From assembly GCF_020921035.1 (NCBI RefSeq), contig NC_063151.1, positions 9,167,501 through 9,231,500 on the forward strand: a DNA stretch of 64,000 nt, written 5' to 3'. The notes beneath the pieces were generated by a model, which searched no databases, had not been told where the DNA came from, and was given only the letters and a program-made list of their open reading frames with translations. Position numbers and translations under genes: made by a program. The stretch comes from Rhodamnia argentea (lineage: Eukaryota; Streptophyta; Magnoliopsida; Myrtales; Myrtaceae). Below are positions 12,690 to 24,544 of the stretch, in pieces. Position 1 is the stretch's first letter. Each line of letters starts with the position of its first letter.

Positions 12690-14500
12690 TGGAAAAATTT
12701 CAATTAAGGATCCGAAGTGTTTTCATTTTCTGAAATAAGGGCATGAAATAGTCTTTATTTCAAATAAGGACATGAAGTACCATCTTTGTTTCGAACAATG
12801 GCCTGAAGTGATTATGCATGTTTTAAATAAGGGTCTCTCCTTGCCGGCAGCCTAAATATTCAGGTCGGTTAGGGGCATTTTCATCAAAATATGATTTTAA
12901 TTCAATTTTTAGTTAAATTAAATTTAGAAATAAAAACTAAAAATTAAAATACAAAAAAAAAGGGGAAACACAAGCGAGAGGATGCCCTCCCGCCTGTGGT
13001 TGCCGCCCCACCTACGATGGGGCCTCCTTAGTTGCCGTCAAGGTTGCCGGCAAGGTGCTGGTGACCCCGCCGACCGGCGGCGAGGGTCGGCAGGCCGCGG
13101 CCTCACCTTGGTCCAGCCGAAGGCGGTAGCCCTCCCTCGAAAACCCGGGTGAGGGCCGGCGACTCTCTCGCAGTCGCGGCGAGGGCTTGCTGGCCCTCGC
13201 CAACGGTCGGCGGGGTCGCGGGCCCCTGCCGAGGTGCTGGCGACCTTGATGACAACTTTCGCTTCCCCATCACCGGTGGGGCAGCATCCACAAGTGGGAG
13301 GCGGGCCCTCTCGCCTTTGTGTGTGTGTGTGTTTTTTTTTTTTTATTTAGAAAATTAAAAGATGAATAAACAAAGAAAGAAATTCAAAAATTCAAAAAAA
13401 GTAAATGATGAAAATACTCCTAATTGATTAGTGAGAGATCTTTTTTTGAGATTGATATGGCTACCCATGAAGCAGCGACACGCCAAACCCCTCGGCGTGT
13501 CGGTGTCGGACACGGACACGCGTCCGATACGGTCCGACACGCGTTCGACACGCGGTCAACGCGTGTCGGAGGTCCGACACGTAGTCAACACCAGCGACAC
13601 GCGAGTCGGTGAGGAAAGAGGGCGGGGAAAAGCAGATCCGAAGGGCGGAGAACGGTGGGGGAAGGGGGAGGAGCGTTTCGGGCCATGAGAGAGATGAGGG
13701 AGGGAGCTGACGCGAGCGCCCAAGCGAAGAACGGCCTTCGTGTGCGCCGAGCAGAGAGAGCGAACGAGCCGGAGGACAGAGGCAGTAGCAAAAATCATGG
13801 TGGTCGATGCCGTAGTTGGCTTCGCGAGACAGAGAGGATTGATAGAGAGAAAGGGGGGGAGATTTTTTCGGGAAGTAAAGCGACAGGGGGTACAGCAGAG
13901 AGGAGAGAGAGGTTTTCGGTGAACGTGAAAGTTTCAAAACAGAAAAGAAGGGGAGACAGAGAAGAGAGAGAGAGGAGGAGAAAGGTGTCAGAGATTTTTT
14001 ATAAAGTAAAGAGAGAAGGGGAGGAGACGTGAGAGAGGAGGGGGAAGTGTGCGGAACTGCAGATAACAGGATTTTTATTTATTTATTTATTTTCTAGGCT
14101 GGTTGGGATCAAATTACAGGAGTATTCATGGTGTGAGCTTTCTTTGATTATAAGAACTCTTTTGATAAATTTTCTATTTTATAAAAAATTATAAAAATAA
14201 TAATATATCATACATATATAAAAATATATTTAATATACAACGTGTCCCCAATGTTTCGAAAATCTCTATATTTTAGAAATGACGTGTCGGAGTGTCGTGT
14301 CGTGTCGTGTCGTGTCCCGTGTCCCGTATCGGTGTCGGTGCTACTTAGATGGCTATTTCAAGCCATTATTTGAAACAGTATTCACTTCATGCTTATATTT
14401 GTAATAATAATGACACTTCATGCCCTTATTTGAAATAAGATCCAATTCATGCCCTTATTTAAGAAAATGAGAGCACTTTGGGATTTTAATTGAAAATTTC
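12690..14500. mobile_element. Nested TIR element, MULE-like, with 10-bp target duplication
   Basis: Terminal inverted repeats: 12690-12830 (TTTCAATTAAGGATCCGAAG, AAATAAGGGCATGAAAT) against 14375-14500 inverted. The flanks are CCTAAACCTT (12680-12689) and CCTAAATCTT (14501-14510), a 10-bp target duplication with one mismatch, as expected for Mutator-like elements. The interior has a GC-rich block (12965-13310) with GGCGAGGGTCGGC-type motifs and a further GTGTCGG-rich element at 13463-14343. Reading frames inside the GC-rich block are not recognisable proteins. Confidence 0.65.
13463..14343. repeat. GTGTCGGACACG-rich element inside the nested TIR element
   Basis: The left end has many GACACG/CGTGTC words (13465-13605). 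The right end has a GTGTC satellite-like run (14283-14335) ending GGTGTCGGTGCTAC, which resembles the left end inverted. It lies inside the 12690-14500 element and may be an independent insertion. The interior (13610-14040) is GA-rich. Confidence 0.5.
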
Positions 14501-14737
14501 CCTAAATCTTTTGACCATTTGTAAATTTAATTATTTTCGCTAATTTTGGGTGAAAATTGCTGACTTGACGATCTAGTCAGCAGCGCCAACCATCGTATTG
14601 GCTTTGAACAAGTTAAACCGATGGATTCTAGTTATCAGTCCTCACATAATCACTAAGTCCCATCCATATGATATCACTATAACATGCAGGACAACCTGCT
14701 CAACAGTATACAGAGATCGATGGGAAACAGGAGAAAG

Positions 14738-17213
14738 CTAGGCGGGCTTGAAGAAGCTCACTTGAATGCCAGTGTCAATGACCACGTAAACTCCAGCAGT
14801 GATCAAGATCACAGATAGAATGACCCCGGAAACCCCCAAACCCCAATTCAAGTACCACATGAAGCTCTGCTTCTTGGGCTTCTTGATCTTCAGCCACATG
14901 AAGCACGGGTAGGCGAACGTTATGGGCACCGCGATGCCCCCGATCAGGCCAGAGAAGCTGCCCAGGAACGGGATCGCCACCGCCACGAAGAAGCACCCGT
15001 ACGTGAACATGACCCGGAACAGGGCACGGAGCCACCACGGGCACGGCCTGTTCATACGGCCCGTGTACTTGGACTCCATGTCATCGAACATCGGCATCGC
15101 GTAGATCTGGAAGGAGCTGACGGCGTTGATAATGACGAACAGGCTCGTCAGGGCAAGGACTGCCTGCGACGTGTCGCGCCTGTGGAACTGGTAGATCGCC
15201 GTCAACATGCCACCATTAGGCGGTATCTGATACAAGAAGCAGAGGCAGAGCCAATGAATTAATTTTCATCAGGTTCACGTATAAATAACTACGGCTCCAG
15301 AAAATTTCATCCAAACCAACCCTAAAATATGAGCAAAATTGCGAAAGATGGAGCATATGAGAATTAATACCCAGTTGCTCTATGAACTGAGTTACCTTGT
15401 GGCCATAAGCCCAGTAACCTCCAATGGCGAGAGGGAAGAGGCACAGGGCGACGATGAGGTAGGCCACCTTCACTCCCCTCCACATCGGCACGTGCGACGG
15501 CTTCTTTTCGTTTGACGGCATCGTCCCCTGCAACGACCACACGTGCCAAAGGTCGAACATGATTTTCCTAGGCGACATTTCTTTTAATCTAATGTCACAC
15601 CGCACGTTTCTATGCTAAGGTTCCGAATTTTTCAATAACATGGTGCCAAATTTTCTCGCGTGGACCGTCGTAATTTTGCATGCTAGGGCCTCAGTTCAAA
15701 GTCTCACTTGTGACTCCCCTTCCCTTCATCTCTAGTCCAGATTCTCTAATCGGCTCAAATCAACAATTTCTGATGTACCTGAATTTCGAGGGTAAGATTA
15801 TGGCCGCGGAAGGCGAAAGCGATGATCCCAAAGGCATTCAGGATGCTGAAGATCCACGCCATGTTCGGCTCCTCCTTGATTGGGTCGTACGACACTCCGT
15901 CGAGCCTCCCGTTGGTCACGGACACCAGCCACATGATGGTGCAGAAGCAGATGGCGGTGACGGCACCTATCAGGGAGACGCCGGCAATGGAGTTCAGGTT
16001 CGGGAGCTGGGCCAGCACGACAGCGGCGCAAGTGAACACCAGGTACCACTCCACGTTCGTCAGCGGCTTTGAGGTGCACCCTTCGCCGCACAGGATCTGG
16101 AAGAAGAGCTTGGAAGTCGAGCCGCCGACGATGATGAGCGCAACGCACGTGCCGCCGGACAGGTACATGATCGGGAACGCTGCGAATATGTTCCCCATTC
16201 TGTCACCTGTTAATTTGAAATGTGCAAAATACATTAATACAAGGACATTGCTGAAGCTTCTGTTTTCACTTTGCTGGAGAACCCATGGAACAAGTGAAAA
16301 ATTACAGTAAAAATAGAAGAAATAAACATATTTTTCCAACATATTGGGGATGAATTTTTCTTACCAAAAGCGGCGCTGAAGAGATGGAGGTATCTGCTGT
16401 AGCGCATGCCGGTCTCGGTGGACTCATGAAGCTTCACCAACACCCACAGCGTGTAGAGCTGCCATACGAACGCTATCGTCAAGCTTATGATCCCCCATGT
16501 CCTGCAACCATTTACATCAACACTCAGATTGACATCAAGACTGAGAGTTTTCTCCCTTGGGATCTTGTGATCCGGCGATATCTAAGGTCGGTTTTCGCGC
16601 AGTTTTGAAACTGTTGCAAAACGGCAGATCAGCTAGTCTCTCCGCAAGCGGCTTTCACCTCGGTACTTATGTCCATTTTCAGTTTGGGTAGCTACTTCTA
16701 TGGACGACTTTACGGAGATTAAGGTTGTCGCTTGTGGCGAGAGTTCAGTTGATAACTGTTATCCTTGGAAATGGGGAGAAGAAATGGACAATGGCGAAGA
16801 ATTTGTGAAGTCTCTTACCAGCCAAGAATGGTGAAGGAGACGGGGAGCACGAGGGCCTGAATGCCGATCCCGGAGCAGAGAGTGTGGAAAGCGGCGTAAT
16901 AAGCGTTCCCATTCCTCGACTCTGTGATCGGAAGCCAGGCGTCCTGAGGGTCAAGCTTCGTCATCTGTATCGCCTTCCTCACTGGGCTACCCAAGGGCGT
17001 GAAGAAGCTCCGGTTCCTATTGTGTCCTCCTCCTCCTCCTCCTCCTCCTCTAGGGTTGTTGCTGTTGATATTATCCGCTGCTGCGGGCTCGAGGGCGATG
17101 AGCAGTGGCTTCCGAGATAGTGACGGCGAGTTGTACTGCATCTGCATCGGGGGGGCAGAAACGGGCGGTGCCGGCGCCGGCCCGGCAGAATCATCCCCTA
17201 CTACCTCCTCCAT
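14738..17213 (-). CDS. AATL1: Lysine/histidine transporter-like amino-acid permease (AATL1/LHT8-like), copy 2
   Basis: Five coding exons, minus strand: 17213-16819, 16501-16375/16365 (boundary 16365), 16206-15779, 15527-15396 and 15226-14738 (TAG). They join to 527 codons including the stop (526 aa). Exons 3-5 have exactly the lengths of copy 1 (428, 132, 489 nt). The start used is the ATG at 17213; the codon two upstream in frame is GTG and is not used. Features: N-terminal tail with a run of eight glycines (residues 56-63) encoded by a CCT/AGG repeat at 17025-17048; SPVRKA; WLPITESRNGN (93-103); YLSGGTC; AQLPNLNSIAGVSLIGA; FRGHN; C-terminal SFFKPA. As in copy 1, this is a family of plasma-membrane amino-acid/proton symporters. 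The N-terminal tails differ strongly, so regulation rather than transport may have diverged. Confidence 0.95.
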
Positions 17214-17284
17214 TTTCACTCTCTCTTTTGGCGCTCTTCGTCTGCCCCACGTTACACGGTGTGGCTAGGAGTGTTGGGGGTCGA

Positions 17285-17294
17285 TATTTTATAG
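17285..17294 (-). promoter_or_regulatory. Putative TATA box of transporter copy 2
   Basis: CTATAAAATA on the minus strand, about 75 bases upstream of the ATG at 17213. Good match to a plant TATA box at a plausible distance. Confidence 0.5.
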
Positions 17295-17299
17295 GCTTC

Positions 17300-19100
17300 T
17301 CGCGTGTCCATCTGAGAGTTACTGGCTCATCGAGTGGTGATGACATCGGGCTTCAGTGGGCATCATTTGTTGACCGGCGCTTAACGTATCGGATTGACTT
17401 CTTGATGCTTTTAGACCTGAATTTTCCTCTTCCTGCCCTTTATAATATGTCCTTAAACGCTTGACAGAGGATGCCTAGAAACAGGAAAACATATCATTAA
17501 CCGTGGATTTAGATAATTATCTGCAATAACATACGGGAATTTTTTTCAAGTCGCTTGCAACAAAAGTAAGTCGGTCATGATATCGAATTTTTGCATGTGT
17601 TCCGAGATTTACGACACTTGCGTAAGTAAATCTCTCTTCTGTCAGCTAACCTAATAAATAATCCGTCAAATATGGTGACTCGATTCACTATTAACGCGAC
17701 GAATAAAGCTAACTATTGTGTAGAAAAAACAAGTAGCGTTCTAGATGGAACAGTATTACTTAATATTTCGCTGTTTCTCGAAGTTTGGTTAATTAAAACG
17801 GCACATGAATTTTCTATTCAGTCATGTAATGATGCAGTGGAAGTGCAATTTGTTGACTTTGAATCGAAGAGCCTCAGGTTGAAAATCGTCGGAACAGCGA
17901 GATTGTAGGAAGGCTGCTACAATTATTGACGCAAGTTTTCTTCTGTTTTATGCTATTTTAAGTTGCTTTTCTTGCCGTTGGCCGAACTGCAAGAAAAGCC
18001 TTCTATGTACTTCCCATTTGATGGTGTCGATCTGAATGTCTTGATATCTTTTAGCATTGCTCTTGAAAAGTCTAGGGTTTCTGTTGAGTTCACGTTTACG
18101 TTGAGCTGCTTCGAGATCGAGCTGGCCCTCAAAGTCAATAACGTATTCGCGAGAGCATTTGCGGGCAGCCTGATTATTGGAAAATCAGAAAGATTAGCCT
18201 CAACAACTAGCAGCTATTACGACCAAACCAATAACCAAGTTGTTGAAGGAGATCTTCACTGTTCACACCAAGGAATCGACGAAAAGGATCATCTTTTAGC
18301 AACCACATTCACGAGCATCAGTAGCTTTTATGTGAATGAACACGACGTCGACGAAAAAAAGCGAGTGCCGATGCGATCAGATCGAAGCGGCCCTCTTTAC
18401 TATCTCTTCGGATATTCGATCGTCCTTCGGTGGAGGTCTCGTGGCTCGCCTTCTGCGTCGTAGGTCGACGCGGGATTAAAGTAGCTTGCATGGTTCACTC
18501 CATCTTTACCGTGACAAGCTATTAGTCTTGTTCTGCAAACATCACCTCGCAACTTAAAGGGTTTCTTCCTCTTTTTTTTTTTTTTTTTGGCCTTTTCACT
18601 AAATTTTTCCGGTTCCGGTTCGAGCTCGAGACTCGCGCTCGAACGGTTGAGCTCAAACCCTCCGTCCCATGCCAACAGGCCGACACAAATTAACGGCTTT
18701 GGATTTTTCATGTGTTATGATCATGATCGGATCACGATCACATGCGCATCCTTCTCGAAAAGTCACTCAAAAAGATCGAAAATATCTGAAATGATGAGAT
18801 TCATGAGCGAGAATCCGCGAAATCCCCATCGAACTTCCTTGGTTATTTAAAAGCGTAAGAAACTAGATAATGAAGAATCCTTTCAATAACGTTCAATCTC
18901 TTGCAAATCAGTGCGCGTTTCTACCATTCCTTTACTCAAATCATTAGGTTTACAATGACTAGAAAACCACAGCAAGTTGCTGGAACTTTGGACGTGTGAA
19001 CATCATCCAAAGTATTGAGATGGTAGGTTTATTCACCAAATTTTACCCACCAGTTCAAGGGTGACGCCATTTGTGGAAAAACTAGGTATATGAAATTTCA
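17300..19100. other. Intergenic, no gene recognised
   Basis: Open frames exist on the plus strand at 17672-17908 (78 codons) and 17963-18463 (166 codons), but I recognise no domain and no splice pattern that would make a gene. A poly-T run is at 18574-18589. Confidence 0.4.
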
Positions 19101-19107
19101 TGACTTG

Positions 19108-19780
19108 TGTACGCATTTTAGTGCAAATATTTTTTTTTGGATCACTTAAGTGCCAATTTTTTTGGAAAATGGTTATTTCGGCGCTCACTTTAATGGAAAT
19201 CCTATATGTTTTTTTGTCGGAGCTTCCAAATCAACAATAAAAAAATAAAAAAGTTAAAAACATTTTTGAAAAACAGTTATTTCAAAAAAAAAGAAATGCC
19301 AACTTCCGTGAGCCCTACCATCGCCGGAACCCCCGCCGAGGCCTTGCTAGGGTCGTTCAGGCCCGGCCGTTGCCGGCCTCACAAACCCATGGCGAGGCCG
19401 ACATCCTATGTATCTCTGCCATGGTTGCAAACTCACGGTTTCCTTCTTCTTTTTTATTTTTTTTATTTTTTAAGGCTTTTTTCTTGTTTAAATTTAATTT
19501 ATTTTAAAAATAATTATTTTTAAGTTGAATAATCCACATGGGCGCCAACTAGGGTCCACGTGGATGCCACGTAGGTTAATTTTTTAAAAAAATTGACACA
19601 TAACATTAAAAATTTAATAAAAAATGCCACATGTACTATTTGGTCGGAATTAGCATTTAAATAACCATTTTTGGCCGGAATTGGCACTTCGGTGATCGTT
19701 TTTTTTTCGATTTGGCACTTAAGTGATTCAAAAAAATATTAGCACTAAGGTGAGCACCGTACACAAATATTGATACTCCG
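19108..19780. mobile_element. TIR element (CACTTAAGTGCC family)
   Basis: The left arm (GATCACTTAAGTGCCAATTT at 19140-19160) is repeated inverted near the right end (GGCACTTAAGTGATTC about 19713-19728), with AAAATGGTTATTT and its complement further in. The arms are about 85 bp. A GC-rich core (19315-19400) holds the GCCGGAACCCCCGCCGAGG block also seen in other elements. A half copy of the same family lies at about 21340-21430. Confidence 0.6.
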
Positions 19781-19789
19781 CTGTACTTT

Positions 19790-22327
19790 TGCCAAAATTT
19801 CATTATGTATGGTTTTCTTATAGGGAAATGTTTTCATGAAAATCTGACAGTATTGTCGGTTATTTCTAACCATAGATCCGCATATCATCGATCACCGTAT
19901 ATTTTGCATAAAGCACTCGTTAATTGAAAAATCGTGAAATCAGAAATAATGACAGTACTATTAAACTATTAGGGCAGCAGCTTCCTTTCTTATAATATGA
20001 GTTTTGCAGGTTAGGAAGCTGCTAAGCTTGTTGGAAGTCTTCCACTAAAGGAATTTAAGTTGGTTTGCGCTAAAAGGAGCTGTTGAATCGGAAGTTGGAG
20101 ATTGCTTCTATCTAATCATCCATCTTTTTCAAACTCAGGAGCATCTCAACAAGTAGTTACATAACTAACATGGCAAAGTAAATTATTGTTGGATACTTAA
20201 TACAATGCTCTTTGTTGTAACCAATTTAGTAACTAATCAGAAATAATAACTCCGAGGAATTCGCAAACAAATTAACTTTGACAAATGCAACCACTGGATG
20301 GTTCTGTTGAGTATCAAGTGAAGAAAGTCCCCGACCCATCATCTTATGCAGTCTCGGAAACGAGGAAAGGCCTTTTGTCTAGTGCGATGAGGCAGATACG
20401 AGTGCGGAGCCTCCGTGGACTCTCGTTTGAAGTTGCATTGGCTGGTTGCCACAGTCATTTGACTTTGCCCTGCATCACGTGGGAAAAATGGAATGGATTG
20501 TAACAAAAATAAACATGAGGTGAGGTACGGATTACTAAATCACCTTAAGAAGATTAGTTTCCCAATGATGCTTCACATATTTACGAACCATGCCTCTCAA
20601 GATACAACACTTCGAACCCATTTGGATTAGCACTACGCAAACAAAACTCAGTCAAACTTTTCTCAAACCTGCACACTAAAAGGAAAAATTGAAGAGAAGA
20701 GAAGAGAAGAGAAGCGATGGGTTATCTATCTTCTTCTTCTAAACGAAGAATAGTTCATTTCAATTTACAAAATTTGAAAGGTCATAAAATGAAGCGATAC
20801 ATGAACTAAAGAGACATGTGAACTGAAAAGACACGTCTCGTTTTGCTCACTTTTGTTGATTCCATTAAACCGTCACCAAAACAATTATAACTTCCTACCC
20901 CTTTTCGTTGATGACTCCCAGGCTTCACGTTGGATAACATGCCGTGGTCAACCGACCACTTCGATTTCGACCCAAATGCCAATGGTTTCGGGTCCTTTCT
21001 TTTGTCTTTCATCTACACGATCCAGGTGGACGGTTGGGATTGGACGTTTGACCCCAAAGGAAAGGAGCGTGGGGCCCCAGTCCGATTCAAAACTGTCTAT
21101 GCTTCTCGAAAAGCTTTGAAAAAAACACAGGGCGACTTCCTCATCAATGGTACCGAGACCGACGCCCCGCAGAGACAGTGGCAGGACGGACTGAGAAGTC
21201 AAACAGAGTTTTAGGTTTCAAAACCGAAATGGGGCTGCGAGGTTTGTCAAACGACATCGCTTTCCACTTTTACTACGCGTTCTCATTAGTGTTTCTTTTC
21301 TAGATTCGGGGAATTGATTGGCTTTTTGAGTCATATTTGATATACTTTAAATTGACACTAAAGTTATCTTTTTTAAAAATATTGGCACTTAAATGATCGT
21401 TTTTAAAAAATTGGCTTAAGGGATCGTTAAAAAATTGCATTGATCATGGCAAAAGGTAGACTATTATGATGAGGTTTAAACCGAAAGGGTTTGTCAAACG
21501 ACTTGTTTCCCCTACTACGCGTTCTCATATGCCTTCTAGATTCGACGATGACTTGAGTCAGAACTTTAAATTGCTCCTTTTTCCTTTTTAATTTCGTTCC
21601 GAGAGTAACTTTGGGGTCATGCCCGGCACCGTATGCATTGATCCGGTGGCAAGCGTAGACTTTATGGAAGGGGTGAGGGGCATGAAGAAAATTTCGAAAT
21701 TTTGGTGCGAGGGGAGAAGGGAGTCGTGCGTTTAAGAGATTTTGTCGGAAAACTTCATCAGACTTTAATGCACGATTTCTATGAAAATTGCACTGAACAC
21801 ACCCGGTAGCTAAGCGAGCGGTGGCTGTGGTTGGGGTTTTATGTACGTTGCAAAGATGAGCTGAGCCAACGGCCCCGAATACTTCACCGACATGGTTTCT
21901 TCCAATCCTCATACATATACTTGGAATGTGGGGCGTTTGACAAAATATTGGATCGTATTTACCATGATCATAAGTAAAATCACTCACAATAAATTTTCTT
22001 CAGGCTGTGTTTGGTAGCTCGGATTTGAGTTCGAATGGGATAATATAAATTATCCTATCGAATGTTTGGTCACTTCCTATTATCATATGTTGAGTTGCTA
22101 ATTATTTGAAGAAAGAATACCACCTATTACTTATCTTCCTACTTGGAAACGAAAACTAAAAAAAAAAAAAGAGAGAGAGAGAAAATGGAAAATCACAATT
22201 CAAAAGCGTCACGTGACTATACTTTCTCATCTATCAAAATGAAAAAGAAGAGAATCAACTCATGACTTTAAAGAGGCCAAGTCGACAAAATCCAATCCAT
22301 ACATCTCGATTAAAATTATGAGTAAGT
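19790..22327. other. Intergenic with unrecognised open frames and a small tandem duplication
   Basis: Open frames at 20285-20503 (+), 20939-21214 (+) and 21427-21987 (-) match no family I know. GGTTTGTCAAACGAC and TACTACGCGTTCTCAT occur at 21237-21330 and again at 21487-21560, on both sides of a partial TIR-element copy (21340-21430). A (GAAGA)-type short tandem run is at 20694-20715. Confidence 0.4.
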
Positions 22328-22400
22328 GGGACTTTTTTCCAAATTACGATTAAAAAAAATTACCAAAATAAGTTAAAAAAAAACATATTTATCGGTTTGG
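22328..22400 (+). repeat. Left terminal inverted repeat of the MULE
   Basis: Pairs with 27642-27716 over its whole length with scattered differences. Both contain CCAAATTA, ACCAAAATA, GTTAAAAAAA and ACATATTTA blocks in the same order when the right arm is inverted. Confidence 0.8.
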
Positions 22401-22449
22401 GGGTCTCGGCGGTCATAGCGGATCCCCCATTTAAAGTGCCGATCGGGGC

Positions 22450-22577
22450 CCGCTCGGCACTCTCAATGCCGAGCGAGAAAGGGGTCTGCCCACTCAATCC
22501 GCTTCCTCTACTCCTAGGAGTAGATCGCACATGAGTGACGGGCCCCCCGCCCGCTCGGCACTCGGAGTGCCGAGCGG
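22450..22577. repeat. Two GC-rich palindromes in the MULE subterminal region
   Basis: Positions 22451-22475 form CGCTCGGCA-loop-TGCCGAGCG. Positions 22551-22577 form a near-perfect palindrome of CCGCTCGGCACTC, one base, then its exact inverse. Both share the word CGCTCGGCA, and CGCTCGGCG recurs near the other end at about 27533. Confidence 0.7.
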
Positions 22578-23093
22578 AGGGGGGGCCCTACCTAATTGAA
22601 GGCGTTACGGCGCCTTTAATCAAGCACTAGTCTTGCCGCATGCAACACCGCCCTTCAATTAGGGGCTGGTACTGTCACCTACAAAGGTGTTCCGGCGCTT
22701 GCAAAAGTGCTGCAACCCCTCCACGAGCGTTACAAAGCCTTCGGTTTTGCTTAAAGCCGAGCCAAAGGCTCTCCGCTTAGAAGCTCTTCTCTCAAAAGCT
22801 CTCCGCTCAGAAGCTCTCATCTCAGAAGTAAAAACTCTCAAAACTCTCCCTCTTCTCGCGCTCTCGAGTCTCTCTCTCCTCTTGCACTTTCGGAAATTTT
22901 CTTCATTTCACTCGGCTCTTGCACTCTCCCTCACTCATCTCACGAAGTTTTTCTCAAAGAATCCTCCCTTGTCTCGCCTCAAAACGCCCTCTCTCTCTAA
23001 CGCCCTTTTATTACTATCGTTTAGTTTTTCTCGCTCTTACTGTTCATCGGCCTCATTTGCTCGTTGAAGGAGATCCCCCTCACCTCAAGTGCC

Positions 23094-23246
23094 TTTATTG
23101 ATGTTATTATTATTATTATTATTATTTATTTATTTTTTGATAACGAGATCCCATCAGCCTCGGGGCAACTGGACCCCCCAGTGACCCGGTAGACCTCTCG
23201 AAAAGAGCGCGCAACGCCACCCGTGGTATTTATTGATGTTATTATT
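23094..23246 (-). mobile_element. Short SINE-like insertion with 18-bp target duplication
   Basis: TTTATTGATGTTATTATT occurs at 23094-23111 and 23229-23246, flanking a 117-bp body (23112-23228). The body has an A/T-rich tail side on the left (TTTATTTATTTTTTGATAAC) and a GC-rich head on the right. Long exact target duplications plus a tail indicate target-primed retroposition. No clear A and B boxes are seen, so it may be a 5'-truncated SINE. Confidence 0.65.
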
Positions 23247-23829
23247 TGTTGTTAGTGTTTTTATTTTATTACTAATATTTTCGTCATGTTTAAATTAAAT
23301 TGGGACTTTTTTATTTTGCAAAAGTTGAGACAAAAGCAAAGCCGACCTCCTCACTCGGTGCTTTCTTTTGATAGTTTGAGCTATTCATTCGGCGTGTGTT
23401 TGCCCTCAATAGTTTGAGGTAAATTTCGTTATAGTTTTTTTTTTTTTTTTGCAGTTTCGTAAGTATTGTTTTATTTATTTGGTTATTATTTATACCCACA
23501 ATATTTATAATGTTTATGAATTTAGGTAAATAAAAAAAAAATCACCCTAATCTCGTAAAAACAAATTTTTTGGGACTCATTTTTGTAACTATGCCCATAT
23601 TCATTTTGACAATTTTCAAAATATTAAAAATAATTTTAGGAGTTTAAAATGAATTTTTGGCAAAAAAAAAAAAAAAAGGTGATCGGATGGCCCGAGAACG
23701 GGGCGGGGTTTGACCCGGTTCAAAAAATATGTTTTTACAATTTCAAATTTTGAATATTAGAAAATTAGAAAATAGAAAATTGATTAAAAATATAGAAAAA
23801 TCACAGAAATTTTCAAAAAAATGAATAAA

Positions 23830-24350
23830 AAATCAAAAAAAAATAGGAAATCGTCACAATCAACTGGCCATGGACTATTTTGGGTATTTTGGCTTGCAAC
23901 TTTAAAAAAATGATAATTTTTCCCTTCCGGCAAATTGTCTCAAAAAAAAATAGTAAAAATTTTATAAAAAAAATTCCCAAAAAAATAGGAAATGGCCACA
24001 ATCAACTAGTCATGAACGATTTTGGGTATTTTGGCCGACGACTTTAAAAAAATGATGATTTTACCGTTCTAGCAAATTGTCTCCCCAAAAAAATTATAAA
24101 AATCCAAAAAAATAAGAAATAGCCACAATCAATTGGCCATTGAGTATTTTGGGTATTTTGGTCGAAGAATTTTAAAAAATGATGATTGTTTCCTTCTGGC
24201 AAATTGCCTCCAAAAAAGTTTGTAAAAATCCCAAAAAATTGAAAATGGCCACAATCAATTGGCCATGGACGATTCATGATATTTTGGCTGGCAACTTTAA
24301 AAAAATGACGATTTTTCCTTTATGGCAAATTGTCTCTTAAAAAAATTGTT
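23830..24350. repeat. About four tandem repeats of 126-142 bp inside the MULE
   Basis: The word CACAATCAAY recurs at 23855, 23997, 24124 and 24250 (spacings 142, 127, 126). Each unit also has TATTTTGGGTATTTTGG or a variant, AACTTTAAAAAAATGA and GGCAAATTGTCTC. The last unit is the most diverged at its middle. Confidence 0.85.
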
Positions 24351-24544
24351 AAAACTAGACTTGACGGATCTAGGGATTTAGGGGGCCACAAACATATAGT
24401 GCGCCTAGACTTGTGAACATGCACATGTGAAAAATTTCAAATGCTGAAAATCCCATGTTCACACGTAATTACAACATGTCAAGCATATGGCATTAATTAC
24501 GGATCGTACGTAGATAAATGATATATGTTAGATAAAACCCTTAA

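Larger units (their letters stand above)
12543..14620. mobile_element. GTCCTAAACC-family element split by a nested insertion
   Basis: The left half (12543-12689) has the family pattern AAACCTATT, TTGCCAATTTAGTTTTAAACC. The right half continues at 14501 with CCTAAATCTTTTGACC and the family interior CTAATTTTGGGTGAAAATTGC. The halves join across the nested element at 12690-14500. The right end is not clear. Confidence 0.5.

Noticed and set aside
13431..14032. Several overlapping frames on both strands in GC/GA-rich sequence
   Set aside because: Repeat-encoded, highly biased composition inside a transposon; no protein family.
17214..17219. Extension of transporter copy 2 by two codons to a GTG
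   Set aside because: Plant nuclear genes normally start at ATG; the ATG at 17213 has a good context.
17963..18463. 166-codon plus-strand frame
   Set aside because: No domain, no homologue I recognise, no promoter or splice signal that supports a gene.
21427..21987. 186-codon minus-strand frame
   Set aside because: Sequence is not recognisable and overlaps an apparent tandem duplication and part of a TIR element.
23830..24350. CRISPR-like array
   Set aside because: Units are tandem and diverged with no repeat-spacer pattern, and the genome is a plant.
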